In this document: positions 30,095 to 38,818 of the stretch, in pieces
Layout of the letters: the number at the start of each line of letters is the position of its first letter
Position numbering within the stretch: the first letter of the stretch is position 1
Source: Serratia sp. M24T3
Lineage (GTDB): Bacteria; Pseudomonadota; Gammaproteobacteria; Enterobacterales; Enterobacteriaceae
Assembly (NCBI RefSeq): GCF_000257645.1
Contig: NZ_AJHJ01000011.1
Coordinates: forward strand, 62,001 to 126,000
Length of the DNA stretch: 64,000 nucleotides
Direction of reading: 5' to 3'
Notes under the pieces: generated by a model
What the model was told of the DNA's origin: nothing
Databases searched by the model: none
The model's input: only the letters and a program-made list of their open reading frames with translations
Position numbers and translations under genes: made by a program

Positions 30095-30864
30095 CCAAAG
30101 CAGCGATTTTCAAGTACTGGCAACGCTTTACGAGCGTAGGCCAAACGATCGCGATTGATATCGGCAAACACGAGTGCTGGTGCTTCGGCGGCACGAGCAA
30201 TCGCCACACCCAGTGGGTCAACCACCATGCTGTTACCGATATTACGTTCGCCGCACTCGCCGACTGCCACGATATAGCTGGTGTTCTCCAGCGCGCGAGC
30301 AGTGACCAAGACTTCCCAATGCATTTCTTTCAGCGGACCTTTAACCCAGGCCGCAGGCAGAACCAGCACTTCGGCACCGTCAAGAACCAAACGACGCGCC
30401 AGCTCGGGGAAACGCACGTCATAACAAGTCATCAGGCCAATTTTATAGCCTGCCACCTCGACCAGCGGCGGCACTTCAGTGCCCGGAGTGACGTTTTTTG
30501 ACTCTTTGTTGGCAAAAGCATCGTACAGGTGAAGTTTGCGATATTCAGAAATAATTTCGCCATTACGGATAGAAATCAATACGTTCCATGCACGACCATC
30601 TGGAGCCGGAGTGTGGATGCTCATCATGGTGGTCAACTGATTGCCTTTACTGGCGGCGACGAGTTTGCTGACAAACGGGCCGTCGAGCGGCTGTGCGGCT
30701 TTCAGTACCAAATCTGGATCGGTGATATCACGCGCCAAAATACCTTCCGGCAAAACCAGCAGATCGGCACCAGCCTCCAGCGATTTTTCCATCAGTGTCA
30801 GGCAAGTTTCGACGTTTGTTTCCCACTCGCGGGAAACGGCAAATTGGCCCATTGCAACTTTCAT
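30076..30864 (-). CDS. ybeM: nitrilase-superfamily amidase, YbeM/Nit1-like (deaminated glutathione amidase)
   Basis: This carbon-nitrogen hydrolase has triad E40 (LPEGILA), K110 (YRKLHLYDAF) and C147 (MTCYDVRFPE) in 262 residues, the length of E. coli YbeM. That family hydrolyses deaminated glutathione, a metabolite-repair reaction. The tatE-ybeM-crcB-cspE order of E. coli supports the assignment, although extra genes now flank it on both sides. It lies 42 bp downstream of the Pht5-like gene and may share its transcript. The 3' end is tandemly repeated. Confidence 0.85.
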   Translation of the reverse strand: MKVAMGQFAVSREWETNVETCLTLMEKSLEAGADLLVLPEGILARDITDPDLVLKAAQPLDGPFVSKLVAASKGNQLTTMMSIHTPAPDGRAWNVLISIRNGEIISEYRKLHLYDAFANKESKNVTPGTEVPPLVEVAGYKIGLMTCYDVRFPELARRLVLDGAEVLVLPAAWVKGPLKEMHWEVLVTARALENTSYIVAVGECGERNIGNSMVVDPLGVAIARAAEAPALVFADINRDRLAYARKALPVLENRCFGVPQLK

Positions 30865-30906
30865 TCTAATTCCTCTGCCCTATAGGGTTAAAACGGCCTG
30901 CTCAGG

Positions 30907-31863
30907 TTATTTGGCGTAAGCCGGGAAGAGATCCGCTGGCGTCAAACGCACTGCAGTGATCTTCTGAACATAAAGCTCATTAGCAAAATCGTCGATCATT
31001 TTTTTGTTTTGCTCAAAGCCGTTGTCATTCCAGGTCACTGGCAAATCCACCACAGTGCGACGAATATCATCCAGCAACCACGGTGTGGTATCGGCATATT
31101 TCGCGCGCTTGTCCATCCAAACCTGATAAGACTTGTCGATAATTTCGCTCAATGCTGCGGCCAACCACGGGTGCTCGGCGGCGACATCGGACTTGATAGC
31201 CAGGATGTGCATGCCGGGCACGTAACCAACGCGATTAAAATATTCGAGCTCTGACTGGCGGAAATCAGGCTGTAACTGGCGGAAACCCGAGCCCGACTTG
31301 AAGAAACCTTCAGGCATAAACGGCGTGAACACCGCGTCCAGCCAGCCTTCTTTCAACAGCTCCATCATCGGACGTTCGCCCGGACAGGCTTCGATACGCC
31401 CTTCGCGACCAAAGCCGTTAAGGCGATCGACAATCGGGTGTGCCTCGGTCAGTCGGCCGGCATACCAATAAGCATCGTCAATACCCACGCCGTCTACGCC
31501 CAGCACTGTGCGGGTCCAGGTATTGCCCGAATCTTGCCAACCGGTCACGCCAATGCGTTTACCCGCCAGCTCGGAAATTTTGGTCAATGGGCTGTCATCA
31601 CGGGTGATAATGCAGCGCTGACGGAAACCACGCATCAGAAAATGCGGCACGGCAAACACGTCATCTTCGCCCTTGGCACGACCCTGTGCGTAACGGCTGA
31701 AGGAGATCTCAGCGGCGTCGTATTTGTCGCTGGTGCCTAAATCACCCACCAGCGTCCCGATGCGTTCAATCTCGAGATTGAAGCCTTCAGGTTTGATATC
31801 GCCCAACGCCAGCGGCGTAAAATAATCCCAGTCACGAACGGCCAGCCTGATAGTAATCGCCAC
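30907..31863 (-). CDS. 4,5-dihydroxyphthalate decarboxylase-like / substrate-binding-fold protein
   Basis: The 318-residue protein resembles the Pht5-type decarboxylase family, which shares the periplasmic-binding-protein fold (TIRLAVRDWDYFTPLALGD near the start). The frame is open to an ATG at 31899, but AAGGGG just before GTG 31863 supports that start. No signal peptide is visible, so it is either a cytosolic enzyme or a binding protein that lost export. Together with the nitrilase and the divergent MocR regulator it suggests a small catabolic cluster. The substrate is unknown. Confidence 0.7.
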   Translation of the reverse strand: MAITIRLAVRDWDYFTPLALGDIKPEGFNLEIERIGTLVGDLGTSDKYDAAEISFSRYAQGRAKGEDDVFAVPHFLMRGFRQRCIITRDDSPLTKISELAGKRIGVTGWQDSGNTWTRTVLGVDGVGIDDAYWYAGRLTEAHPIVDRLNGFGREGRIEACPGERPMMELLKEGWLDAVFTPFMPEGFFKSGSGFRQLQPDFRQSELEYFNRVGYVPGMHILAIKSDVAAEHPWLAAALSEIIDKSYQVWMDKRAKYADTTPWLLDDIRRTVVDLPVTWNDNGFEQNKKMIDDFANELYVQKITAVRLTPADLFPAYAK

Positions 31864-31926
31864 GTTTTTCCCCTTATGTCTGCAAAATTGCATCTTCACA
31901 AATACTGCATGCCCGAGCGGAGAGTG

Positions 31927-31948
31927 ATCACATTCATCTAGATGTGAT
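31927..31948. promoter_or_regulatory. inverted repeat in the Pht5-like/mocR divergent promoter
   Basis: ATCACAT and ATGTGAT are separated by 8 bases, between divergent start codons at 31863 and 32040. It may be the operator of the MocR regulator. The half-sites resemble CRP half-sites but in inside-out order, so CRP binding is unlikely. Confidence 0.45.
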
Positions 31949-32039
31949 TATTTTATCGCCTCCGTTGACTAAGTTTGATACTAATAGCATAAATTAATAT
32001 GTACAATAGAATCTTTGTTACTGAACAAAAGGTGATTTG

Positions 32040-33383
32040 ATGGGTGAAACCCTGAAAGAAAAAACGCTTGATGCTGAGTGGTTCGCTGGCCATTTGCAGG
32101 ACCGCTCCATGCGCGGCATCGCGATTGAAACCGCCGCCATGATCCGCTCAGGCGTTATCGAGATTGGCACCCATTTGCCTGCAGTACGTGAACTCGCCCA
32201 AGCACTTGGGGTCAGCCCGGCTACCGTTTCCGCCGCCTGGGGACAGCTCAGAAGACAAAAAGTCATCGCTGGCCGAGGCCGTAACGGTGTCTGGGTCTGC
32301 GGCGATACTCTTTCTCCGCGCCCGGCAAGATTCGAAAAAATCGGCAATTTTGGCGACCATATCATTGCCGATATGACGCTGGCCTCCCCCGATCCCGAGC
32401 TTTTGCCACGTCTCAATCAGGCGCTGTTGAGCAGCGTAGAAGCCGAAAATCTTAACAGTTATCAACGCGAGGCTATCTCGCAGGTATTGGTTGATGCGGT
32501 TTTACCCAGTTGGCCCTATGCGGCAGACGCATTTATGGCTGCCGACGGCGGTTTTGATGCCATGAATCTCACGCTGCAAACGCTGATCATGCAAGGCTCT
32601 GTGGTGGCTATCGAAGACCCAACGGCTACGCGCTTGCTGGACATGCTGGATAATATTGGTGCGCAGGTCATTGCAGTAAAATGCGACGAGTTTGGCCCCA
32701 TTCCCGAATCATTGCAGCTGGCGCTAGGCAAGAATCCGGCGGCTTTTATCTACCAGCCGCGCACCCATTCTCACTGCGGACATATCGTTAACTCCGAGCG
32801 CATGGCGGAAATGGCGGAGATTTTGCGCAGCAGTCAGGCCCTGATTATCGAAGACGATGGCATTGGTGAACTGGCCAGTACCGAGCCTTTGAGCCTCGGC
32901 ACTTATCTGCCAAAACGCACGGTGCATGTACGCTCCTATTCCAAGGCCTATGGGCCTGACCTGCGGATGGCGGTTATTTCCAGCTCTCATGATTTAATCA
33001 AACAAATCAAATCGTTCCGCAATTTCGGTGCAGGCTGGTCGAGCCGCATCTTGCAACACGCACTGGCGTGGTTGATTAACGATCCGGTGACGCAAGCGGG
33101 TATTGTGGAGGCGAAAAGAGTCTATGCCGAGCGACGTCAGGCACTGGTCGATGCGCTGGCGGTGCGCGGTATTCATCTGCCAACGCGCGAGGGATTATCA
33201 GTGCTGATCCCCGTGCCTTCCGAACAGTTTGCGCTGGTCACTCTGGCGGCACGCGGTATTGCTGTGTTGCCCGGCGAGCGGAGTCGCATTGGACCGGGGC
33301 AGTTTATTCGCGCCAGCACTAGCCTGATGCGTCTTGAGCAGGTTGAGACTATCGCCGATGCGATTCTGTTAGCGATGGGATAG
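32040..33383 (+). CDS. MocR-type (GntR/aminotransferase) transcriptional regulator
   Basis: The 447-residue protein joins an N-terminal GntR winged helix (about residues 15-85, with LPAVRELAQALGVSPATVSAAW) to a class I aminotransferase-like domain. The PLP lysine is K302 in RSYSKAYGPDLR. MocR regulators sense amino acids or amines through PLP. ATG 32040 follows AAAAGGTG; an overlapping TTG lies one codon earlier. It is divergent from the Pht5-like gene, its most likely target along with the nitrilase and possibly the ABC operon. Confidence 0.9.
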   Translation: MGETLKEKTLDAEWFAGHLQDRSMRGIAIETAAMIRSGVIEIGTHLPAVRELAQALGVSPATVSAAWGQLRRQKVIAGRGRNGVWVCGDTLSPRPARFEKIGNFGDHIIADMTLASPDPELLPRLNQALLSSVEAENLNSYQREAISQVLVDAVLPSWPYAADAFMAADGGFDAMNLTLQTLIMQGSVVAIEDPTATRLLDMLDNIGAQVIAVKCDEFGPIPESLQLALGKNPAAFIYQPRTHSHCGHIVNSERMAEMAEILRSSQALIIEDDGIGELASTEPLSLGTYLPKRTVHVRSYSKAYGPDLRMAVISSSHDLIKQIKSFRNFGAGWSSRILQHALAWLINDPVTQAGIVEAKRVYAERRQALVDALAVRGIHLPTREGLSVLIPVPSEQFALVTLAARGIAVLPGERSRIGPGQFIRASTSLMRLEQVETIADAILLAMG

Positions 33384-33459
33384 AGGCCAGATAACACTAC
33401 AAATTGAGACTCGATTTCGCTAAAATCACTGCGGCGCGCTGTCTGGCGTGCCGTTTTCT

Positions 33460-33530
33460 GGAGATGACATTCCTCCCAAACCGCCCTGACCGGCTAATGA
33501 TGTCTACGCAATCTCGCGAGAGGTTCGTAG
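33460..33530 (+). promoter_or_regulatory. fluoride riboswitch (crcB motif)
   Basis: The conserved aptamer order is present: GGAGATGACATTCCTCCCAA, then ACCGCC, GGCTAATGATGTCTACG. An adjoining hairpin, CTACG (33504-33508) with CGTAG (33526-33530) enclosing TCTCGCGAGA, shares the aptamer's 3' strand and is a good expression platform. It ends 50 bases before crcB, the fluoride channel gene, the classical target. Confidence 0.93.
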
Positions 33531-33580
33531 CATGACGCCGGAACCTTTCTAAACTTTAACTCCTATATTGAAAGGCATTT

Positions 33581-33964
33581 ATGTTTAATACCCTCCTGGC
33601 AGTTTTCATTGGCGGCGGCGTGGGCAGCGTGTCGCGCTGGTATATCAGCCTGAAACTAAATCCGACCAGCTCGCTAATCCCCATTGGGACGCTAGTCGTG
33701 AATCTAACCGGGGCGTTGATTATCGGCCTGATGATCGCCCTGTTTAACCGCATGACTCAGTGGGATCCGGTGTGGAAAATGCTGCTCACCACCGGCTTGT
33801 GCGGCGGCTTGACCACCTTCTCGACCTTCTCGCTGGAAGTGGTGTATATGCTGCAAGACGGCCGCTTCGGCGCTGCGCTGTTAAACATCGCCCTCAACCT
33901 TATCGGCTCGATTGCTATGACCATGCTCGGGTTTATGCTGGTGAGTTGGTATAGCGCACACTAG
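33581..33964 (+). CDS. crcB: fluoride-specific ion channel Fluc/CrcB
   Basis: CrcB is a small dual-topology membrane protein that exports fluoride. The 127 residues form four membrane helices with hallmark [23 protein letters not shown] and [15 protein letters not shown]. The ATG follows GAAAGG. It is preceded by a fluoride riboswitch and followed by a terminator, so it is an independent unit. Confidence 0.97.
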   Translation: MFNTLLAVFIGGGVGSVSRWYISLKLNPTSSLIPIGTLVVNLTGALIIGLMIALFNRMTQWDPVWKMLLTTGLCGGLTTFSTFSLEVVYMLQDGRFGAALLNIALNLIGSIAMTMLGFMLVSWYSAH

Positions 33965-33984
33965 TTTTAGCGTAAACCTTATAT

Positions 33985-34020
33985 AAAAGAGCTGCTGTCA
34001 ATCGATCGCAGCTCTTTTTG
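33985..34020 (+). terminator. Rho-independent terminator after crcB
   Basis: AAAAGAGCTGC pairs with GCAGCTCTTTT across a 12-base loop, ending in TTTTTG. Confidence 0.9.
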
Positions 34021-34040
34021 CTACATTTATAATACAAATA

Positions 34041-34085
34041 TTTACCTTACCTTCTATCTTCCCTATAATTGAGAATGAACGTTCA
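34041..34085 (+). promoter_or_regulatory. promoter and palindromic operator of the tetR-MFS operon
   Basis: TTTACC (34041-34046) and TATAAT (34064-34069) are separated by 17 bp. The perfect palindrome TGAACGTTCA (34076-34085) lies at the expected start site, suited to autorepression by the TetR protein. The start codon at 34168 leaves a leader of about 90 bases. Confidence 0.6.
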
Positions 34086-34167
34086 CACTTCTAATCTCAA
34101 GCTTATATTCATAGTTAACCTATTGATTTTGAGACAAGAAGCTATTTTTTACTTGTCAGGTGCCACT

Positions 34168-34830
34168 ATGCATCCCGCTAACCAAACTAAAGATCAACGC
34201 GTTTGTGCGCGCAGGGACCAGATCGTCGCCGCTTCACGACTTTGTTTTCGCAAGCACGGATTTCACGGTGCAGGCATGGCTGAGATAGCTAAGATGTCAC
34301 AACTCAGCGTGGGCCAAATCTACCGTTATTTCGTAAACAAAGACGCCATTATTGAAGAAATAGTACGGCGTATCGTCTTCAAAAAAATACAAATCATGAC
34401 CGGTGGCGCGCACAATCTGAAACAAATGGCGAGTAACTTGGCGTATCGAGTGATTGGTGTTCAAAACATTGACCACAGTCAGTTTGGTGATTGCCCGGAA
34501 CTCAGCCCGGAACAGAACGAAATCGATCACGCTCTGATGCTGGAAGTAACGGCCGAGGCCACACGCAATCAGGTTGTCGCTAAAATTCTACGAGATGCCG
34601 AAGCAAAATTGTTTAATGAAGCCAAGGCGATGATGACTCCTTATTATCCCGACATGAGTGAACAAGAACTCACGGCGCGTCTGGAAATGATGGCGGTATT
34701 ATGCGAGGGCACGGCATTTCGTCGATTAACGCATAAACACGCCGACTCGGAAATATTAAAATCTATTTATAATCAATTATTTTGCAAAGTCTTTAATGAC
34801 TATTCTCCTTCAAACACAGCGGAAAATTAA
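34168..34830 (+). CDS. TetR-family repressor
   Basis: The 220-residue regulator has an N-terminal TetR helix-turn-helix (IVAASRLCFRKHGFHGAGMAEI, then SVGQIYRYFVNKDAI) and a divergent ligand domain. The frame extends upstream to 34069, but that would start inside the -10 box; ATG 34168 after CAGGTG is preferred. Its stop overlaps the MFS start (TAATG), so it likely represses its own drug-efflux operon. Confidence 0.9.
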   Translation: MHPANQTKDQRVCARRDQIVAASRLCFRKHGFHGAGMAEIAKMSQLSVGQIYRYFVNKDAIIEEIVRRIVFKKIQIMTGGAHNLKQMASNLAYRVIGVQNIDHSQFGDCPELSPEQNEIDHALMLEVTAEATRNQVVAKILRDAEAKLFNEAKAMMTPYYPDMSEQELTARLEMMAVLCEGTAFRRLTHKHADSEILKSIYNQLFCKVFNDYSPSNTAEN

Positions 34831-36041
34831 TGAGCGATCATTTAGTAAACAAGCGCCTAGGCTATGCCTTGGTTTTGGGGTCACTGGCGGCACTTGGACC
34901 CCTTTGTACCGATCTTTATCTTCCGGCTCTGCCCACTTTGGCGCATGAATTAGATACTACTACTGCAACCAGCCAGCTTAGCCTCACCACCGGACTGCTG
35001 GGGTTAGGCGCGGGTCAGCTAATTTTTGGTCCGCTGAGTGACCGTTTTGGTCGTATTCGGCCGCTGTTATTTTCTCTGTTTCTGCTATTGGCCGCATCAC
35101 TGTGGTGTGCGCTGGCACCTAACATCGACCAGCTGATTATTGCCCGTTTGCTGCAGGGCATTGCCGGAGCGGGTGGCGCAGTGTTGTCTCGTGCGGTGGC
35201 GCGTGACCTGTATAGCGGACACGAACTGACTAAGTTCTTCGGCTTGCTGATGCTGGTTAATGGATTGGCACCGATCATTGCCCCCGTTCTTGGTGGCGGA
35301 TTACTGACTTTCCTCAGCTGGCGCGGAATTTTCGGCGCATTGGCAGTCATTTCAGTAATGCTGTTTATTGCATCCTACGCAAAATTGCACGAAACCCTCC
35401 CCGTAGAACGGCGATCTTCAGGGGGTGCCGGAGCGATGCTGAAATCATTAATGATGCTGTTAAGTGAACGTCAGTTTATGGGGCTGTGCCTGACTCAGGG
35501 CTTTGTTATGGCCGGAATGTTTTCTTACATTGGCGCATCGCCGTTTGTACTTCAGCAGATTTACAGCCTTAGCCCAATAGCCTTCAGCCTGTGTTTTGCC
35601 ATCAACGGTATGGGGCTGGTGATTGCCGCACAGATTTCTACTCGCCTTGCGGCGGTGTGGGGAGAGCTAATGATGGTGAAGATTGGCCTTTGTATTGCCG
35701 CGGTTGCATCAGTCGCGCTGGTTATTGCCGGGATGGTGCATGCACCGCTGGTTGCCCTGCTGGTTCCGCTGTTCTTCTCAATCATGAATATCGGGATTAT
35801 TGGACCTAACGCCGGTTCTCTGGCGATGCAAAGCCAAGGTCGCAATGCGGGAAGCGCCTCAGCCTTACTCGGTGTTTGCATGTTTGCTCTGGGCGCAATC
35901 GCCGTACCGTTTACCGGTATCGGCGGCACCTCGGCGCTGTCGATGGGGCTGACCATTTGCGGCTGCTTCTTTATCGCAATCCTGATGTTTGTATTCCTGG
36001 CCCGTCCGACATTCCGAAAAAGCCTGATTCCCCAAACTTGA
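34830..36041 (+). CDS. MFS multidrug transporter, Bcr/CflA family
   Basis: A 403-residue, 12-helix major facilitator. The family pattern includes DLYLPALPTL in the first helix, GPLSDRFGRIRPLL (motif A) and the Bcr-type LQGIAGAGGAVLSRAVARDL segment (motif B). Proton-driven drug or metabolite efflux is expected. Translation is coupled to the TetR gene. A bidirectional terminator separates it from cspE. Confidence 0.92.
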   Translation: MSDHLVNKRLGYALVLGSLAALGPLCTDLYLPALPTLAHELDTTTATSQLSLTTGLLGLGAGQLIFGPLSDRFGRIRPLLFSLFLLLAASLWCALAPNIDQLIIARLLQGIAGAGGAVLSRAVARDLYSGHELTKFFGLLMLVNGLAPIIAPVLGGGLLTFLSWRGIFGALAVISVMLFIASYAKLHETLPVERRSSGGAGAMLKSLMMLLSERQFMGLCLTQGFVMAGMFSYIGASPFVLQQIYSLSPIAFSLCFAINGMGLVIAAQISTRLAAVWGELMMVKIGLCIAAVASVALVIAGMVHAPLVALLVPLFFSIMNIGIIGPNAGSLAMQSQGRNAGSASALLGVCMFALGAIAVPFTGIGGTSALSMGLTICGCFFIAILMFVFLARPTFRKSLIPQT

Positions 36042-36063
36042 GATATCTGAGCAACAGGCAAAA

Positions 36064-36089
36064 AAAAAACCCGCATCTGCGGGTTTTTT
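36064..36089. terminator. bidirectional terminator between the MFS gene and cspE
   Basis: AAAAAACCCGC and GCGGGTTTTTT form an 11-bp stem around ATCT. Both strands end in a T run, serving the convergent transcripts. Confidence 0.95.
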
Positions 36090-36104
36090 AGAATTCGGCT
36101 AAAG

Positions 36105-36314
36105 TTAGATAGCGATAACGTTAGCAGCCGACGGGCCTTTGGCGCCATTGGTGATTTCGAACTCTACACGCTGGCCTTCAGCAAGGGTCTTGAAACCGTT
36201 GCTTGAAATAGCAGAGAAATGAACGAAAACATCTTTGCTGCCATCTTCAGGGGTAATGAAACCAAAACCTTTTGATTCATTGAACCACTTAACGCTACCT
36301 TTAATCTTAGACAT
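36105..36314 (-). CDS. cspE: cold-shock-family RNA chaperone CspE
   Basis: The 69-residue OB-fold protein has RNP1 KGFGFITPE and RNP2 VFVHFSAI. It begins [16 protein letters not shown], one residue from E. coli CspE, and sits next to the crcB region as there. The frame extends ten codons upstream but ATG 36314 is the family start. The 36315-36492 stretch is a long leader, as usual for csp genes. Confidence 0.97.
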   Translation of the reverse strand: MSKIKGSVKWFNESKGFGFITPEDGSKDVFVHFSAISSNGFKTLAEGQRVEFEITNGAKGPSAANVIAI

Positions 36315-36492
36315 CAAACTTACCTTAACGTGAATGTAAAACACAAAAAGTGTGTCATTGACAGTACAGCAATAGATTTAAGTTTTGTCCAGAAATCCGA
36401 TTGCAAAAAGCGATAAAGTTCTCACTCTTCGATTTTGAACAAACATAAATATTGTGCAATGCCAATTTTACCGAGCGCCAAGGCTTCATTTT

Positions 36493-37272
36493 TTAGAAAA
36501 ATGAATCGTCGTCGTCGTCGTTATTCCCGCCAAAGAAGCTGTCATCAGAGTCATTCAGGAAGCCTGAATAAGTATTGTCACTGCTATTGCTGTTGTCATT
36601 ATCGTTGTTATACACCGGGTTATCCCAGGAATTGTCGCCGCTCAACAACGGATCGATTGCCGGGTTGAAATTCTCGGTCGTGTTGTTTACCGAGTTATCT
36701 TCAACGATGTTGACGATTTCTGAAGGCTGGCTGTGATGGAACATACCGGTCAGCATGTCTGCCAGCACTACCCCACCCGCGACACCTGCGGCAGTTTTCA
36801 ATGCGCCACCGATAAAGCCAGAACCGATTGGCGCAGCAGGGGCCTGCTGGTATGCCGGTTGTTGAGGCGCTTGCTGATATGCCGGCTGTTGCGGTGCAGC
36901 ATTGTTACCCCAGCCGTTATTCTGGGTGCCTGGAATGGGCGCATTACCGGAAGATTGGCTATTTTGCGGCTGGCTGTTACCACCGCCAAACAGGCCAGCC
37001 AGGAAACCGGTACTTTGCGGTTTACTGTTCTGAGCCTGGCTTTGCAGCTGCGCAACCTGCTGTTGCAATTCCTGAACCTGAGCATTCATTCGCTTGAGCG
37101 CGGCTTCTTGAATGATCATGGACTGCGCCATGTAATAAGGCGCGGAAGGCTGCTTGCTCACACAAGACTGAATGAGGCGCTCAGCCTCAGCGTCACGCGG
37201 TGCGGTATTGGATTCTGCCTGTTGTAAACGGCTGAATAGCCCTTCAATCAAACGCTGTTCTTCGGATTGCAT
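36493..37272 (-). CDS. DUF2076 protein
   Basis: The 259-residue DUF2076 protein begins with the family helix EEQRLIEGLFSRLQQAE and a coiled-coil stretch (about 60-85, NAQVQELQQQVAQLQSQA). A Gln/Pro-rich repeat (QQPAYQQAP twice) and a Gly-rich hydrophobic segment (GSGFIGGALKTAAGVAGGVVLADML) follow. The C-terminal third is Asn/Asp/Ser-rich and ends in an acidic DDDDDSFF. The family is annotated as putative periplasmic or membrane-associated, but no signal peptide is visible here. Function unknown. Confidence 0.8.
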   Translation of the reverse strand: MQSEEQRLIEGLFSRLQQAESNTAPRDAEAERLIQSCVSKQPSAPYYMAQSMIIQEAALKRMNAQVQELQQQVAQLQSQAQNSKPQSTGFLAGLFGGGNSQPQNSQSSGNAPIPGTQNNGWGNNAAPQQPAYQQAPQQPAYQQAPAAPIGSGFIGGALKTAAGVAGGVVLADMLTGMFHHSQPSEIVNIVEDNSVNNTTENFNPAIDPLLSGDNSWDNPVYNNDNDNSNSSDNTYSGFLNDSDDSFFGGNNDDDDDSFF

Positions 37273-37405
37273 AGAATCACCTTATCACTGTTTATTACTG
37301 GCCACGCGAAAGCATGGCCAAGTTGACACTCACACTAATACAAATAGTTTCATCTATGAATTAACTGAGTGTCAACAAATGTGATCGGCGTAAAGTTGTG
37401 TACGG

Positions 37406-38545
37406 TTATTTCTTCGGCTGCCAGCCGAAGATAAAGTTCTTGTCCGGCAACTGGGTGAAATTACGCACAATTTCATGGTAAGTCTTGGACGGATCCAAAT
37501 CTTTAAACTGCTGCGGATAAATATCTTTTGCCAGATATTCCATGCCGACAATATTGTACGGATGGTTATAGAACTGGTGATAAATCGCATAAACGCGCTG
37601 GTCCATAACTGCTGGAACCTGTGCTACACCGGTGCGCGAGGTCAACACTTTAGCTTCCTTATCGACCTCAGCCTGAGTTGCGGAGTAGCCAAACGGCATC
37701 ATGGTCGTCTGGCCTTTGCCCGGATGGATAGAGCCGGTAAAGATATAGACGTCAGGTTTCATGCTGATCACTTTTTCCAGCGCGACTTCACCGGTTGCAC
37801 CCGGCAGCAGCGCTGAACCGATATTCTTCGCACCAACCGCTTCAATCAGTTTCCCCCAGCCGGTTTCACCATGAGTAAAACAGCAAGAGTCGGAACGACC
37901 CGCCAGCGGTTCGATAAACACGTTAGGACGGTTTTTGATTGCAGCAATCGCATCCTGAATGTGTTGATAATGCGCTTTGTAGAAAGTGGTATAGGCAGAA
38001 GCATTCTTCTCCTGATTCAATACCTTACCTAAAAGATCGATACTTGGCGCAGTGTCTTGGGCTGGGTTGATATCGTAATCAACGAAAACGATTGGGATAT
38101 GCAAGGCATTCAGCTTGTCGATCACCCCGCCCTGTTGCAGTGACTTTTTCGCCCGCAGCTGGGCAATCATCAGATCAGGATGCTTGGCAATCACCGTTTC
38201 TAAATCAACCTGCCCCTGGTCGCTAAAGCCCATGTCGAGGATTTTGGTCGATTCAGGCCATTTGCCTTTGAGCATATCCCAGGTCCCGGCATCGGTTGTT
38301 TTCAGCAGGTTATTCCACGCCACTACGCGCTTGAAGGGATCGCTTTTATCCAACAACGCCAACGACAAAATGTCACGGCCATCCTGCACGATCACCCGCT
38401 CAGGCTCTTTATTAATGGTGATTTTCTGGCCCGAAAGATCGGTAACAGTCAGCGGATAAGTCGTGGCAAAGGAGGCGAATGAAGCCGCCATCAGACCCGC
38501 TGCGGCAAGTACGCGCGTGGCATTGTTAAGCAGGATTTTATTCAA
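37406..38545 (-). CDS. iron-compound-type ABC substrate-binding protein (Fur-controlled)
   Basis: The 379-residue precursor has a signal peptide (about 1-27, ending FASFA) and a helical-backbone metal/siderophore binding fold: YPLTVTDLSGQKITINKEPERVIV, then DLMIAQLRAKKS. A good Fur box lies just upstream, so an iron-compound ligand is likely. No permease or ATPase gene is adjacent, which is unusual; it must use a transporter encoded elsewhere. Confidence 0.85.
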   Translation of the reverse strand: MNKILLNNATRVLAAAGLMAASFASFATTYPLTVTDLSGQKITINKEPERVIVQDGRDILSLALLDKSDPFKRVVAWNNLLKTTDAGTWDMLKGKWPESTKILDMGFSDQGQVDLETVIAKHPDLMIAQLRAKKSLQQGGVIDKLNALHIPIVFVDYDINPAQDTAPSIDLLGKVLNQEKNASAYTTFYKAHYQHIQDAIAAIKNRPNVFIEPLAGRSDSCCFTHGETGWGKLIEAVGAKNIGSALLPGATGEVALEKVISMKPDVYIFTGSIHPGKGQTTMMPFGYSATQAEVDKEAKVLTSRTGVAQVPAVMDQRVYAIYHQFYNHPYNIVGMEYLAKDIYPQQFKDLDPSKTYHEIVRNFTQLPDKNFIFGWQPKK

Positions 38546-38583
38546 AATAAAGGTATCCAGGCAGTTGATTTACAAATAGAAAT

Positions 38584-38602
38584 GATTTTGATAACCATTA
38601 TC
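38584..38602 (-). promoter_or_regulatory. Fur box
   Basis: On the minus strand GATAATGGTTATCAAAATC matches 15 of 19 positions of the Fur consensus. It lies 39 bases upstream of the binding-protein start codon. The rest of 38546-38818 shows no gene. Confidence 0.75.
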
Positions 38603-38818
38603 AAACAGGTGCAAATAATAACCATTTAACGGCGTTGCGGGCAATGTTTTTAGGAAAAGTCAAACTGACTGGCAAGTCCCAAAAATTCATAAAACAATTA
38701 AATTCATGAAGTTAGCCTGATTAAACAACATAATTTTGTGATTGCAGAAAAAGAACTGACGCGAGATTTCGCGCCAGTTTTTAATTAAAAACAGCCTTTA
38801 GGAAACAATTGAGTGTTT

